Source: Fen-1258 sp964449775 (GTDB lineage Bacteria > Bacteroidota > Ignavibacteria > Ignavibacteriales > Melioribacteraceae). From it: 64,000 nucleotides of DNA. Positions 1 to 8,700 of the stretch are shown here, in pieces (position 1 is the first letter of the stretch; each line of letters begins with the position of its first letter). The DNA is taken from assembly GCA_964449775.1 (NCBI GenBank), contig CAYVBQ010000003.1, forward strand, positions 98,677-162,676, written 5' to 3'. A program made the position numbers and the translations under genes. The notes beneath the pieces are model-generated. The model had not been told where the DNA came from, did not search any database, and saw only the letters and a program-made list of their open reading frames with translations.

Positions 1-1
1 G

Positions 2-955
2 AATGAAAAAAGAATATATGATTCGAATAAATTGGATGTATGTAAGAAGAAACTAGAATTACTGAAAGCAAAAAAAATGGACGAGTATTATGATGATGAA
101 ATATCAAAATCAATCTCATTCTTTGAAAAGATTATACAAAATTACTCCACCTCAAAAAATACACTACTGATAACGCTGATTCCGGAATTCGAACAAAAGT
201 ACGATGCTGTAGTGGATTCCATCATTGCAAAAATAAGAACGAAATATTATAGCGAAGTACAAGAAAAAGTCGCAACGTTCGATGACATAATCAGAGAAAA
301 CGCAAGTGCTGAAAAACATTTAATAGATGAGCTGGAAAATTTCAAAATAAAATCAAAAGAGATTCTTGCCGCTTCAATTAATCACTTACATGAAAACTTC
401 GATATGGAAACGCATATTCTTGAGCAAAAGATTGATGATCTTCCTAATGTTGATCGGTTTAATCCCCGTGTTTCAATGTCAAATAATATGACGTATAATA
501 TTGTCATCGCTTTCGTTGTATTCTTTATAGGAGGAATTTCGGGATACTCAAATAAAACAGTTACCGATGTTTCTGAATTTAATTCGATCTTTACATTCGT
601 ACTTATCGCAGGTTCAAAGTGGGGAGCTATTAGCTTTATTATTGGTGTTGTAATATCAACAATAATATCCGGAATCATTCTGGTCGAGCGTTCAGATATG
701 CGGCATAAGCTTTTACGTAGAATAAGCTATCTGAAAATTGAAAAAGAAAGATTAATTTATGAACAAAAAGAGAGTTCATCACAAAGAGAAAAAATAATGT
801 GCGATTCGATTAACAACAGCATTAGCCAACATCGTAAACGTGTTGAGGAACTGAAAGCTCAGAAAGACGAAATGCAAAAAGGACTAATGAAAGAAGCTGA
901 AGAAAAAATTAAAGCTATTGTTGATCAATTAATCACGCTTCCCCCTTCTAAATAA
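2..955 (+). CDS. Membrane-anchored coiled-coil protein, 5' end outside the window
   Basis: I do not recognise this family. The reading frame is open to the first bases of the window (Asn-Glu-Lys-Arg-Ile-Tyr and onward), so the true start lies upstream and the TTG at 32 should not be taken as the start. The visible protein has a charged, Lys/Glu-rich N-terminal half likely to form coiled coils. Two hydrophobic segments follow, around nt 485-545 (IVIAFVVFFIGGISGYS) and 622-690 (WGAISFIIGVVISTIISG), joined by a short loop. A second Lys/Glu/Gln-rich coiled-coil tail ends at the TAA. Both coiled-coil regions would lie on the same side of the membrane. The frame is convincing as coding; the function is unknown. 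Confidence 0.75.
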   Translation, partial: NEKRIYDSNKLDVCKKKLELLKAKKMDEYYDDEISKSISFFEKIIQNYSTSKNTLLITLIPEFEQKYDAVVDSIIAKIRTKYYSEVQEKVATFDDIIRENASAEKHLIDELENFKIKSKEILAASINHLHENFDMETHILEQKIDDLPNVDRFNPRVSMSNNMTYNIVIAFVVFFIGGISGYSNKTVTDVSEFNSIFTFVLIAGSKWGAISFIIGVVISTIISGIILVERSDMRHKLLRRISYLKIEKERLIYEQKESSSQREKIMCDSINNSISQHRKRVEELKAQKDEMQKGLMKEAEEKIKAIVDQLITLPPSK

Positions 956-975
956 GCTGTACATATATCTTTTTA

Positions 976-1043
976 TCTTAGCGTTCTTGGCGTATGCTTG
1001 GCGGACTTTGCGTGGAAAAGATTTCTCGCAAAGCACGTAAAGG
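976..1043. repeat. Intergenic repeat with CTTTGCG hairpin
   Basis: An AT/GC-mixed stretch contains the inverted arms CTTTGCG (about 1006) and CGCAAAG (about 1027), preceded by TTAGCGTTCTTGGCG. Its wording resembles short repeats that I associate with intergenic DNA of Bacteroidetes-type genomes; this is recollection, not a search. It lies just upstream of what looks like an N-truncated gene. Confidence 0.45.
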
Positions 1044-1108
1044 CTTTAAATGCATAGAATGCTGTTAGTAAAAAGAAATATTGCAATAAGGATACTGCCA
1101 AAGAGGAA

Positions 1109-1594
1109 ATGATTGAATCTTTAATTCCGCTTGCACGTAATCTTTTTGTTTATGCTAAAAGGAACAACCGCCAAGACTTAATGAGCATTGCCGATGTAAA
1201 AAAAGGAATGCTTGTAAGAATGAAGGAAAATGAGCTTGAAATACGCGCCAAACAGATTAAAGATTTTCTTGTAGAAAATAAAACGGCACTTGCAGATTTT
1301 AGTGTTACCGAAGAAGAAATAACTGGGTTGAACGGCAAGATTAACACGTTTGCAGGCGCAAACAATGAACAGGATACCGGCTTTGCAGAAAGAGTTTCCG
1401 CTAATGCCGAACTGGAAATAATATTTGATAAGATAGACGAATTGTTAAAAGAAGAAATAGACAGTGTGATGGAATCATTTAGGGAAAAAGATTCCGGTTT
1501 TTATAATGCGTATCAGACAGCGCGTGTTATTAAAGATTTAGGTTATCATAAAGAAAAGAAAGCAGAAAATTCCGCCCCCGCGCCAACTGCATAA
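1109..1594 (+). CDS. Hypothetical helical protein, probably N-terminally truncated
   Basis: This predicts 161 mostly helical residues with a low-complexity tail (SAPAPTA). The core (LIPLARNLFVYAKRNNR, then IADVKKGMLVRMKENEL, later FREKDSGFYNAYQTARVIKDLG) resembles an uncharacterised Bacteroidetes/Ignavibacteria family that, as I recall, is usually about 200 residues and carries extra N-terminal sequence. Here the frame upstream of the ATG is open for only 17 codons back to a TAG at 1055, directly after the 976-1043 repeat. The gene may therefore have lost its beginning. There is no signal peptide or membrane segment. The Shine-Dalgarno-like AGAGGAAATG supports translation from 1109. Function unknown. 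Confidence 0.6.
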   Translation: MIESLIPLARNLFVYAKRNNRQDLMSIADVKKGMLVRMKENELEIRAKQIKDFLVENKTALADFSVTEEEITGLNGKINTFAGANNEQDTGFAERVSANAELEIIFDKIDELLKEEIDSVMESFREKDSGFYNAYQTARVIKDLGYHKEKKAENSAPAPTA

Positions 1595-1664
1595 ATTTGG
1601 TTGAAAATTGGAAGGATTGGAAATATACTTTTGTTGTCAGAAGAATATTTTTAGTTGCAGCTAT

Positions 1665-1715
1665 GAACAGATTGGAAATCTGTTCTACATTTGTAACTCA
1701 GATTTTTAATCTGAG
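1665..1715. repeat. Two adjacent short hairpins
   Basis: The arms GAACAGATT and AATCTGTTC (1665-1685) form a 9-bp stem with a 3-base loop. CTCAGATT and AATCTGAG (1697-1715) form an 8-bp stem. No U-run follows, so these look like short repeat units, not terminators. The flagellin leader at 12196-12240 has the same two-hairpin architecture. Confidence 0.55.
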
Positions 1716-1761
1716 GCTAAATTCGAACTTATTGACTCAGCGATAGGTGTTCCAGTGCGTA

Positions 1762-1842
1762 CAATGCTGTCAGGTTAACCTTTGATAGAACGTTAAATTT
1801 TTTTGCTATTCTTCTTCAACTTTCCTTAAACTGACAGCATTG
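1762..1842. repeat. Inverted repeat CAATGCTGTCAG
   Basis: CAATGCTGTCAG at 1762-1773 is answered by its reverse complement CTGACAGCATTG at 1831-1842. These 12-bp perfect arms enclose about 57 AT-rich bases. It could be a small mobile-element remnant or a repeat end; nothing between the arms codes for protein. Confidence 0.5.
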
Positions 1843-1887
1843 GGGTTGGCATTGCCACTATGTGGGATGGGCTTTTATTCTCTTCCG

Positions 1888-1950
1888 GGTTCAATACCCC
1901 GCAGCTTGCTGCGGAAAAAGAGTCCAGAGCTTGCTCTGGGGTTGAATACC
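1888..1950. repeat. Palindromic repeat with nested GC hairpins
   Basis: Outer arms GGTTCAATACCCC and GGGGTTGAATACC are imperfect inverted copies. Between them sit two small palindromes, GCAGCTTGCTGC and AGAGCTTGCTCT. The T-loop-like GGTTCAATACC is not part of a tRNA, because no acceptor or anticodon stem can be drawn. Confidence 0.5.
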
Positions 1951-2122
1951 GTTTATTGAAAAATACTTATGAGACACCCACAATGTTTTTAGATGTCTGG
2001 AAAGATTAAAACTGACATTCCGTATTATTCAGCCGTCTGCCCGACCGCTTATATGGTTCGGTGAAGTTAGTGTTTTGGGGTTTTGTTGTTTCGTTCGGCA
2101 GTCAGGTTTTAGCTTTGGTAGT

Positions 2123-2213
2123 TGTAGAGAATCGCCGCCCGTCGAGACTCTCGCCTCGCAGAAGACGCGAGTCGAAGCGGACGGTCTCGCCGAGGCTGAC
2201 GGCGAGTCTCTAC
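2123..2213. repeat. GC-rich palindromic repeat (GTAGAGA ... TCTCTAC)
   Basis: A 90-base GC-rich island in AT-rich DNA begins GTAGAGAATCGCCG and ends CGGCGAGTCTCTAC, with inner palindromes built from CGAGACTCTCG and CTCGCC words. The GTAGAGACTCG word recurs as a simpler 24-base palindrome at 39344-39367, suggesting one dispersed family. Confidence 0.55.
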
Positions 2214-2423
2214 TTAGCAAAACTTTGCCCCCCAGTACATCTTTTCCGCTAAATTAAAACTACTCTTCTTAAATCTTACTGAACGGATATCCTAACATGC
2301 AAATCTGCATTGGCTAATAACAGCCAAGTAAGCACAATCACACAGCTAATCCGCGGATCTGTTGCGTTTCCCAAAAAAAAAACAAACTATTTCTTGGTAC
2401 AACTATTGAGTTTATAGCCTACC

Positions 2424-3500
2424 ATGGATAAAAAAATAGTTACAATTACCGGCATAAGACCCGACTTTATCAGAATGAGCAAAGTCTTTGAACGTTTAGA
2501 TCAAAACTTTGATCACATTATGATTCACACCGGGCAGCATTATGATGATGCTCTAAGCAAAGTGTTTTTTAATGATCTGGAAATCCGCAAGCCGGATTAC
2601 ACAATGGCAACCGGCGTGAATAGTTCTAATCATTACGAACAACTCTCATATCTATCGAAAGAAATCATATACTTACTCAAGCGGAAAAAAATTAACCCGG
2701 ATATAATTCTATTTCTTGGTGATTCGAATTCTGCTTTGGTAAGCGCACCATTGTTCAAAGAAGGGTATAAAATTGGTCACATCGAAGGGGGAATGAGATC
2801 GTATGATAGGCGAATGCCAGAAGAGGTGAATCGTGTTATATGTGATTACGTTTCCGACCTTGTATTCGTTTACACACTAACTTACAAACAACGTTTAATG
2901 CAGGAAAACAAAAATCCAAAACAAATCCATGTTGTTGGCAATACAATTGTAGAAGTTGCTAAACAGTATATGCCAACCGGCCCTCGTTCAAAAGAATTTA
3001 TAGTCGCAGACATTCACCGAAGTGAAAACTTAAAAACACCACAGCAGCTTAATCATGTATTGGAATACGTAAACCAAGTTGGTGTAAAACTAAACAAAGA
3101 AGTTAAACTTGTGAAGTTCAATCGTGCTTTAAAACTAATTGAAAAACACAAGCTCCTGAAAAACAAGAATAATATTTCGTTAGAAGGTCCCTTCGGTTTT
3201 CTCGATTATCTGAACCTTCAGTATAACGCTTATGGAATAATTTCAGATTCCGGAACCAGCCAGGAAGAATGTCCGTTACTCGGTGTTCCGGTTGTGGTTC
3301 CCCGCAAAGCAACTGAACGCCCCGAATCGGTTGAGAATGGTAACAGCATTTTAGTTGGAGAAGAAAGACCCATCAATAAAATGGTAAATGAAACAATCTC
3401 ATTCTTCAAGAATTATTCGATCTCTAAAAAACAAATCAAATGGCTGGGGGATGGAAAAACATCCGAAAAAATTATAAACATATTAAAAAGGGAACTGTAA
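2424..3500 (+). CDS. UDP-N-acetylglucosamine 2-epimerase family protein (WecB-like)
   Basis: The 358-residue protein is of usual length for non-hydrolysing UDP-GlcNAc 2-epimerases, which interconvert UDP-GlcNAc and UDP-ManNAc (or the equivalent for another amino sugar) in the cytoplasm. Family landmarks are in order: TGIRPDFIRMS at the N-terminus (canonical GTRPExIK), TGQHYDD, LGDSNSALVS, HIEGGMRSYDRRMPEEVNR with the two family glutamates, DIHRSEN with the catalytic-type histidine, and SDSGTSQEECPLLGVP at the nucleotide-binding end. It is the first gene of a tightly packed sugar locus, one base before the next start. The first motif is unusual (RPDF, not RPEx) and HGD has become LGD, so its exact substrate is uncertain. 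Confidence 0.88.
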   Translation: MDKKIVTITGIRPDFIRMSKVFERLDQNFDHIMIHTGQHYDDALSKVFFNDLEIRKPDYTMATGVNSSNHYEQLSYLSKEIIYLLKRKKINPDIILFLGDSNSALVSAPLFKEGYKIGHIEGGMRSYDRRMPEEVNRVICDYVSDLVFVYTLTYKQRLMQENKNPKQIHVVGNTIVEVAKQYMPTGPRSKEFIVADIHRSENLKTPQQLNHVLEYVNQVGVKLNKEVKLVKFNRALKLIEKHKLLKNKNNISLEGPFGFLDYLNLQYNAYGIISDSGTSQEECPLLGVPVVVPRKATERPESVENGNSILVGEERPINKMVNETISFFKNYSISKKQIKWLGDGKTSEKIINILKREL

Positions 3501-3501
3501 T

Positions 3502-4476
3502 ATGAAAAACATACTAATTGTTGGCGGTGCCGGTTATGTTGGCGGCGCAATTACCGATCTAATACTACAATCAAACTATAACGTTCGTGTTTACGATGCT
3601 CTATTCTATGAAGACTCATTTAGAAAACCGGTGGACTTTGTTTATGGAGATATTCGCGATCATGAAAAACTAGCTGTGCAATTAAAGTGGGCAGATGCGG
3701 TTGTTTGGCTGGCTGCAATTGTTGGCGATGGCGCCTGCCAGTTAAATCCGGCATTAACCAAATCCATAAATCAGGATTCCGTTGCATGGCTTGCCGATAA
3801 TTTCAACGGCAGAATTGTTTTTATGTCAACATGCTCTGTTTATGGCGCTCACGACAAAGAATTAAATGAATTGTCACCTACCAATCCTTTATCGCTCTAT
3901 GCAGAAACAAAATTAAACGCAGAGAAATCTTTAAAACATAAAAACGCAATCATATTTCGTTTAGGAACATTATTCGGTGCTGGAGATCTCTACTCAAGAA
4001 TCCGTTTGGATCTTGTTGTAAACATTCTAACAGTCAGGGCTCATGTAGAAGGGCGAATCGGAGTGTTCGGCGGCGATCAGTTCAGACCGCTTCTTCATGT
4101 TAAAGATGCTGCACGCGCAGTTTTAATGAATTTGGAATCGGAACACAAAGGAGTTTTCAATCTTGCTCGTCAGAATGTTCGAATCAGTGATCTGGCGTAT
4201 CAGGTTAGAATGCATTTTCCGGATATGGTTATTGAAACTACAGATATGCCTTTCCAGGATACACGTAATTACCGCGTTTCGACAAAGAAAGCCGAAGAGG
4301 TGTTTGGTTTCAAATCTACTCATTCTATTGATGAGGGAATTGAAGAGCTTAAATATCTGGTTGAGACAAAACGAATTAAGGATTTGAAGAGCCCCCGCTA
4401 TTCCAATCAAGCGTATCTGAAAGATCATTACGAAGAATTAATGCTCGCCAAATTTAAAGAAGTAGAGGCGGCATAA
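3502..4476 (+). CDS. NAD(P)-dependent epimerase/dehydratase, extended SDR
   Basis: 324 residues. An N-terminal Rossmann fingerprint, VGGAGYVGG, is followed by the acidic residue after the second strand (VYDALFY) and the VDFVYGDIRD segment. The SDR catalytic triad is visible: Ser/Thr in MSTCSVYG and Tyr-x3-Lys in YAETKLNAEKS. The C-terminal half is of the sugar-nucleotide epimerase type (FRPLLHVKDAARAV). It should act on a nucleotide sugar as epimerase, dehydratase or reductase; which one cannot be read from sequence. Its TAA overlaps the ATG of the following cupin gene (ATAATGG), implying translational coupling in one operon. Confidence 0.87.
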   Translation: MKNILIVGGAGYVGGAITDLILQSNYNVRVYDALFYEDSFRKPVDFVYGDIRDHEKLAVQLKWADAVVWLAAIVGDGACQLNPALTKSINQDSVAWLADNFNGRIVFMSTCSVYGAHDKELNELSPTNPLSLYAETKLNAEKSLKHKNAIIFRLGTLFGAGDLYSRIRLDLVVNILTVRAHVEGRIGVFGGDQFRPLLHVKDAARAVLMNLESEHKGVFNLARQNVRISDLAYQVRMHFPDMVIETTDMPFQDTRNYRVSTKKAEEVFGFKSTHSIDEGIEELKYLVETKRIKDLKSPRYSNQAYLKDHYEELMLAKFKEVEAA

Positions 4477-4922
4477 TGGAAGAACAAAATATTCTGCTGC
4501 TGAAAGGCGGCTTGGCTGTTGATGACCGTGGTACAGTAAGTTTTGTTAACGATTTCAACTTTGACGGGGTAAAACGTTTTTACATAGTTGAAGACCATAA
4601 GCAAGGTTTTGTTCGTGCATGGCATGCTCATAAAAAAGAAGCAAAGTATGTAATGGTTGTAAAAGGTTCGGCTGTTATTGGCGCTGTTAAAATTGATAAT
4701 TGGGAAAAGCCATCGAAAGATTTGAAGGTACATCGTTTTGTGCTTAGCGAAAAAAATCCATCGGTTCTTTTTATTCCCTCCGGATTTGCAAATGGTTTTA
4801 TGTCGTTATCAGACGATGTAAAAATAATTTTCTTTTCTACATCGGAATTAAAAGACAGTCTCAATGACGACGTCCGCTATGATGCGCATTATTGGGAATC
4901 ATGGACTGTTGAGGAGAGATAA
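4476..4922 (+). CDS. RmlC/WxcM-like cupin, sugar-nucleotide epimerase or isomerase
   Basis: A 148-residue single-domain cupin resembling the short dTDP-4-dehydrorhamnose 3,5-epimerase-like and FdtA/WxcM-type ketoisomerases. The characteristic GFVRAWHAHKKEAKYVMVV segment places His residues in the active site, followed by KGSAVIGAVKID. The second cupin motif is in FIPSGFANGFMSLSDD. RmlC proper is usually about 180 residues, so this is a shortened relative. It acts on a 4-keto sugar nucleotide, presumably the product of one of the adjacent SDRs. It overlaps the previous gene by one base and is followed two bases later by the next start. Confidence 0.85.
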   Translation: MEEQNILLLKGGLAVDDRGTVSFVNDFNFDGVKRFYIVEDHKQGFVRAWHAHKKEAKYVMVVKGSAVIGAVKIDNWEKPSKDLKVHRFVLSEKNPSVLFIPSGFANGFMSLSDDVKIIFFSTSELKDSLNDDVRYDAHYWESWTVEER

Positions 4923-4923
4923 A

Positions 4924-5748
4924 ATGGAAAAAGTATTAATTGTTGGTTCAACCGGAATGCTTGGTTATGCAGTTAGTTCCTATTTCAAATCGAAGGGTTA
5001 CCCGGTTGTGGAAATTTCTCGAAACGAATTCGATATTGCAAACGAACCGATGAGCAAGTTTGAAAAATTTTTAGATGGAGTTGATGTTGTAATTAACTGC
5101 GCCGGATTAATAAAACCAACCATTGCCAGGAACACAATTGAAAATGTTTTAAAAATAAATTCACTTTTCCCCAGAAACCTAGCCAAAGTATGTAACAAGA
5201 ATGGAATAAAATGTTTTCACATCACAACCGATTGCGTTTACACCGGACGCAAAGGAAAATACACAGAAGAAGACTATTTCGATGCGGATGATCTTTACGG
5301 CTTAAGCAAAAACGCAGGCGAAAATAAAGATTGTATGGTTCTTAGAACATCAATCATTGGCGAAGAGAATGGACAGAGCCGCTCGCTTCTTGAATGGGCT
5401 AAAAGCCAGGCGGGAATGGAAGTAAATGGATTTACAAATCATTGGTGGAACGGAGTTACGACTGTTTACCTGGCAGAAATAGTTGAAAAAATTTTTAAGA
5501 GCGGACTTTATCAAAAAGGAATTTTCCACATTCATTCGCCCAATACAGTTAACAAGTATGAACTTCTGCAAATTTTTAACAACGTTTATGATTTGCATTA
5601 TGCTAAAATTAATGCAGCCGAAGCAAAGGATGCGGTGGATAGAAGCATGACAAGTATTTACGATCTTACAAAAGTTGTATGCATAAAAACTTTGGAAGAG
5701 CAGATTCACGATATGAGAAAGTTTTTTAAAGTTAATAAAGAAAGATAA
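4924..5748 (+). CDS. RmlD-like sugar nucleotide-binding SDR
   Basis: 274 residues from the ATG at 4924, which follows the Shine-Dalgarno GAGGAGA. An upstream in-frame ATG at 4864 would overlap the cupin gene by 59 bases and lacks a ribosome site, so I reject it. The fold is that of dTDP-4-dehydrorhamnose reductase: VGSTGMLGYAV at the N-terminus, FDIAN, VVINCAGL, the TTDCVYTG strand and the catalytic YGLSKNAGE (Tyr-x3-Lys). It probably reduces the 4-keto group of a deoxy sugar nucleotide, the last step of the pathway. The downstream glycosyltransferase would then use the product. Confidence 0.86.
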   Translation: MEKVLIVGSTGMLGYAVSSYFKSKGYPVVEISRNEFDIANEPMSKFEKFLDGVDVVINCAGLIKPTIARNTIENVLKINSLFPRNLAKVCNKNGIKCFHITTDCVYTGRKGKYTEEDYFDADDLYGLSKNAGENKDCMVLRTSIIGEENGQSRSLLEWAKSQAGMEVNGFTNHWWNGVTTVYLAEIVEKIFKSGLYQKGIFHIHSPNTVNKYELLQIFNNVYDLHYAKINAAEAKDAVDRSMTSIYDLTKVVCIKTLEEQIHDMRKFFKVNKER

Positions 5749-5753
5749 TAATC

Positions 5754-5789
5754 ATGAATATTCAGACAGCAGAAAGGTTTTTGCTATGA
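5754..5789 (+). promoter_or_regulatory. Possible 11-codon leader ORF coupled to the giant glycosyltransferase
   Basis: ATG at 5754 opens a short frame reading MNIQTAERFLL that stops with TGA at 5787-5789. The TGA overlaps the ATG of the 1607-residue gene in an ATGA arrangement, so ribosomes ending here could restart on the large gene. The large gene also has AGAAAGG upstream as a possible ribosome site. The leader may be chance or a decayed start; no peptide evidence exists. Confidence 0.3.
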
Positions 5790-8700
5790 ACCAACTAAAT
5801 GAAAACGAAATTTCTAAATACAACTATCTTTATGAAAACCACGAAGAAGATTACGGTCAAACTGCTGACACTGAGCCGAGATTTATGATAACAAAAAGTC
5901 TAATCGAATCAATCTCAAATGCAAAGACTGTTTTTGATGCAGGAGTTGGGAGGGGAGGCTTCTATAATATTATTAAAAAGGAATATTCAACATGTGGAAT
6001 TGAAGCAAGCAAAGTTGCCGTTGATAAATTTCATTCCGAGGATAAAAATGTTAAGAACATTTTTATCCAACAAATTAAAAGTAATTATAACCCGGATTCG
6101 TTTGATGTTGTAACCTGCCTTGATGTTCTAGAACATATTCCCGAGAGTGAACTTGAAATAGTATTTAGTAACCTCTTATTTATCGGCAAAAAGTATTTTA
6201 TATTTTCCGTTGCCAACCATAGTGATATTTGGAATGGACAAGAACTTCATATAACCCAATTAGAGTATGATATTTGGGAGTCTATGTTTGAAAAACACTT
6301 TAAGGTTATTGCTGGATTAGAAATTCATAATGGAAGGGCAAAGATATTTTTGCTTGAAAAAAATGAAGAGTCTGAAACTACAATCGGACTTAAATTTAGT
6401 CTCTTTGATTTTTATAACAAGTTGCTGCCAATCTATAATAGCAATAAAAATATTTGCAAAAATGCGACTCCACTTTTTACTATTGTTATTCCCACCTATA
6501 ATCAAGCCGGGTATTTAGGTTTTGCACTGGATAGCGTGTTGAATCAAACCATTCCATTTTGGGAAGCAATTATTGTTAATGATGGAAGTACCGATAACAC
6601 AAAGGAAGTAATTGACAAGTATTTATCGCTTGATAAAAGATTTAGAGTTTATCACAAAGAAAACGGCGGGGTTGCTTCTGCTCTTAATGTGGGAATTAAA
6701 AATGCACGTGGAGAATGGATTTGCTGGCTCTCATCAGATGATCTTTTCGAACCGGATAAACTTTTTGTTCATGCTGAAGAAATAAAAAAATATCCCCAGA
6801 TAAAATTTTTTTACAGCCATTATTATTACTTCAACGACATTACTAAAGAAAAAACTCATCCGGGCCTTTGGCAGTCTATTCCCAAATCTGAATTTCAGGT
6901 AACTAAATTTTTACTCGGGAACTATGTACACGGCAATTCTATTGCACTGCATAAATCAGTTTTTGAAAAAGTCGGTTTGTTCGATATTTCTCTGCGGCAA
7001 GCGCAAGATTTTGATATGTGGCTCAGAATAAGCGCAAAGTTTGTGTCGCATTATATTAATCGTAGGACATGTGTTACGCGCTTTCACCCGGGGCAAGATA
7101 CAAATGCTTTCCCGGACGGAATGTATTTCGATTCAGCACGTGCTTGCATTAATTTTTTGAACAGACACAAATTTGAAGAATTATATCCTTTGCTGAATCT
7201 TCGAAACGAATATGATATTAAAACAGCATTGATAGACAGTGTGGAAATTGCGCTAAATCTAAAATCATTTATGTATAAGTGCGGTTATATTCCAGCGTTG
7301 ATAGACAGAATGAACGAGTGGATACAACACAAATCTCTGGCACATCTTAAAAGGCAAATCAAAGACTCTATTAAAGAAATAATTAATGAACTTACCTACA
7401 AATTGCCGGATAAGCTTACAGATGCTTTCAACAGGATACTGCAAGACGATTCCTTCAGTTACAAAGAATATGATTTGTACGAAGAAATGACTCATGATAT
7501 CGAGCAGTTTCTAGATGAAGGCGATCAGAAAAATGCGACAAACTTTGAGCGGTACTTGCATTTACTCTTTACGCGGAGAGAGACCAAATCTCTTCCATTT
7601 GTTGTGAGAGAAAGAAATTATTCACCCAAAATATACGATGCCTCGCTTGCAAGAGCCTCTGAATCTTTACCGTATGATAAACTAACAAAATTTGCTGTGA
7701 ATCCTTTTTCATACGAAGGAAAATTCTTATTTAATCTCGAAGCAGAATGCCAGTCTTGCAAGACTAAAATCACATTAAAAGATTTTATGGATGTTGAAAC
7801 CAAAGCGAATGAAATCAAATTTGTCTGTTACGGATGCGGCAAAGCTTATAAAATCAGCGATGGAGAAATTGGGAAGTATTTTCTTCATTCAGCATGTAAA
7901 GTTGAGGAGAATACGAACAACGGTAATAAAATTGCATTCATTGCAAGGGGATTGAGCGGCAAAAGCGGCGGCACAATAATCTTTACTAAGTATATGCAAT
8001 GGCTCGATAAACTTGGTTTTGAATTAACCGTATTTTGTGATACTCCCAAAGGTGATTGGACCTATATCCCCGGTAAATATGTTCATATAGAAAATTATGA
8101 TGAGTTTTCATTAGAAGAATTCAGCTACATATTTCTTTACTCAATTCTGGATTTAAGCAAGATTATTAAAAAGATTAATCCGGGAAGAATAATTTATGTA
8201 TGCCAGGCATACGAAGGATTTCTTTACGGCGAAACATACGAAAATGTAAGAACCGATAAACCTTTCTTTAACTCACTACATAAGACACCAATTAAAGTAA
8301 TTGCGGTTTCCAAACATCTCCAAGATTTTTTCAAAAATAATTTTGGTATCGAGAGTTTTTATGTGCCAAACTTTGTTGATCTAAATATTTTCAAACCGGA
8401 TAAAAAGATTATCAAAGAAAAAAATACAATTCTATTTATCGGCAACCCGTTCCAAAATTTGAAGGGACTTAATTTTTTGATGGCTGCTGTTAGCAGAATA
8501 CAGAATTTAAAAAATAGAATCCCGGATTTGAAAGTAATTATTGCTGTTGGAATAGCCACCAAAGAAATGAAAGAAAACATGAACAAAATCCGTGAAGTTT
8601 TCGATTGCGAAGTGATTTTCTTATCCGGGCTGAGCAGTGAGAGGATGTCGGAATTAATAAACATGTCTTCAGTTTATGTTTGCTCTTCATGGTACGAGGG

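Larger units (their letters stand above)
1595..2423. other. Gene-free, repeat-filled stretch
   Basis: This 830-base stretch holds no convincing gene. The short open frames at 2029-2257 lie in a GC-rich palindromic repeat and have no protein character. The stretch is a string of small inverted repeats, listed separately. The last 100 bases lead into the sugar locus and probably contain its promoter, which I could not pin down. Confidence 0.6.

Noticed and set aside
1888..1950. Possible tRNA T-loop (GGTTCAATACC)
   Set aside because: No acceptor, D or anticodon stem can be drawn, and the word is part of an inverted repeat.
2029..2257. Three overlapping open frames of 60-63 codons
   Set aside because: They lie within a GC-rich palindromic repeat and are open only because of its symmetry; the residues are Arg/Ser/Pro-rich on all frames with no ribosome site.
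4864..4923. Longer N-terminus for the RmlD-like gene
   Set aside because: It would overlap the cupin gene, lacks a ribosome site, and the Rossmann motif begins right after the ATG at 4924.
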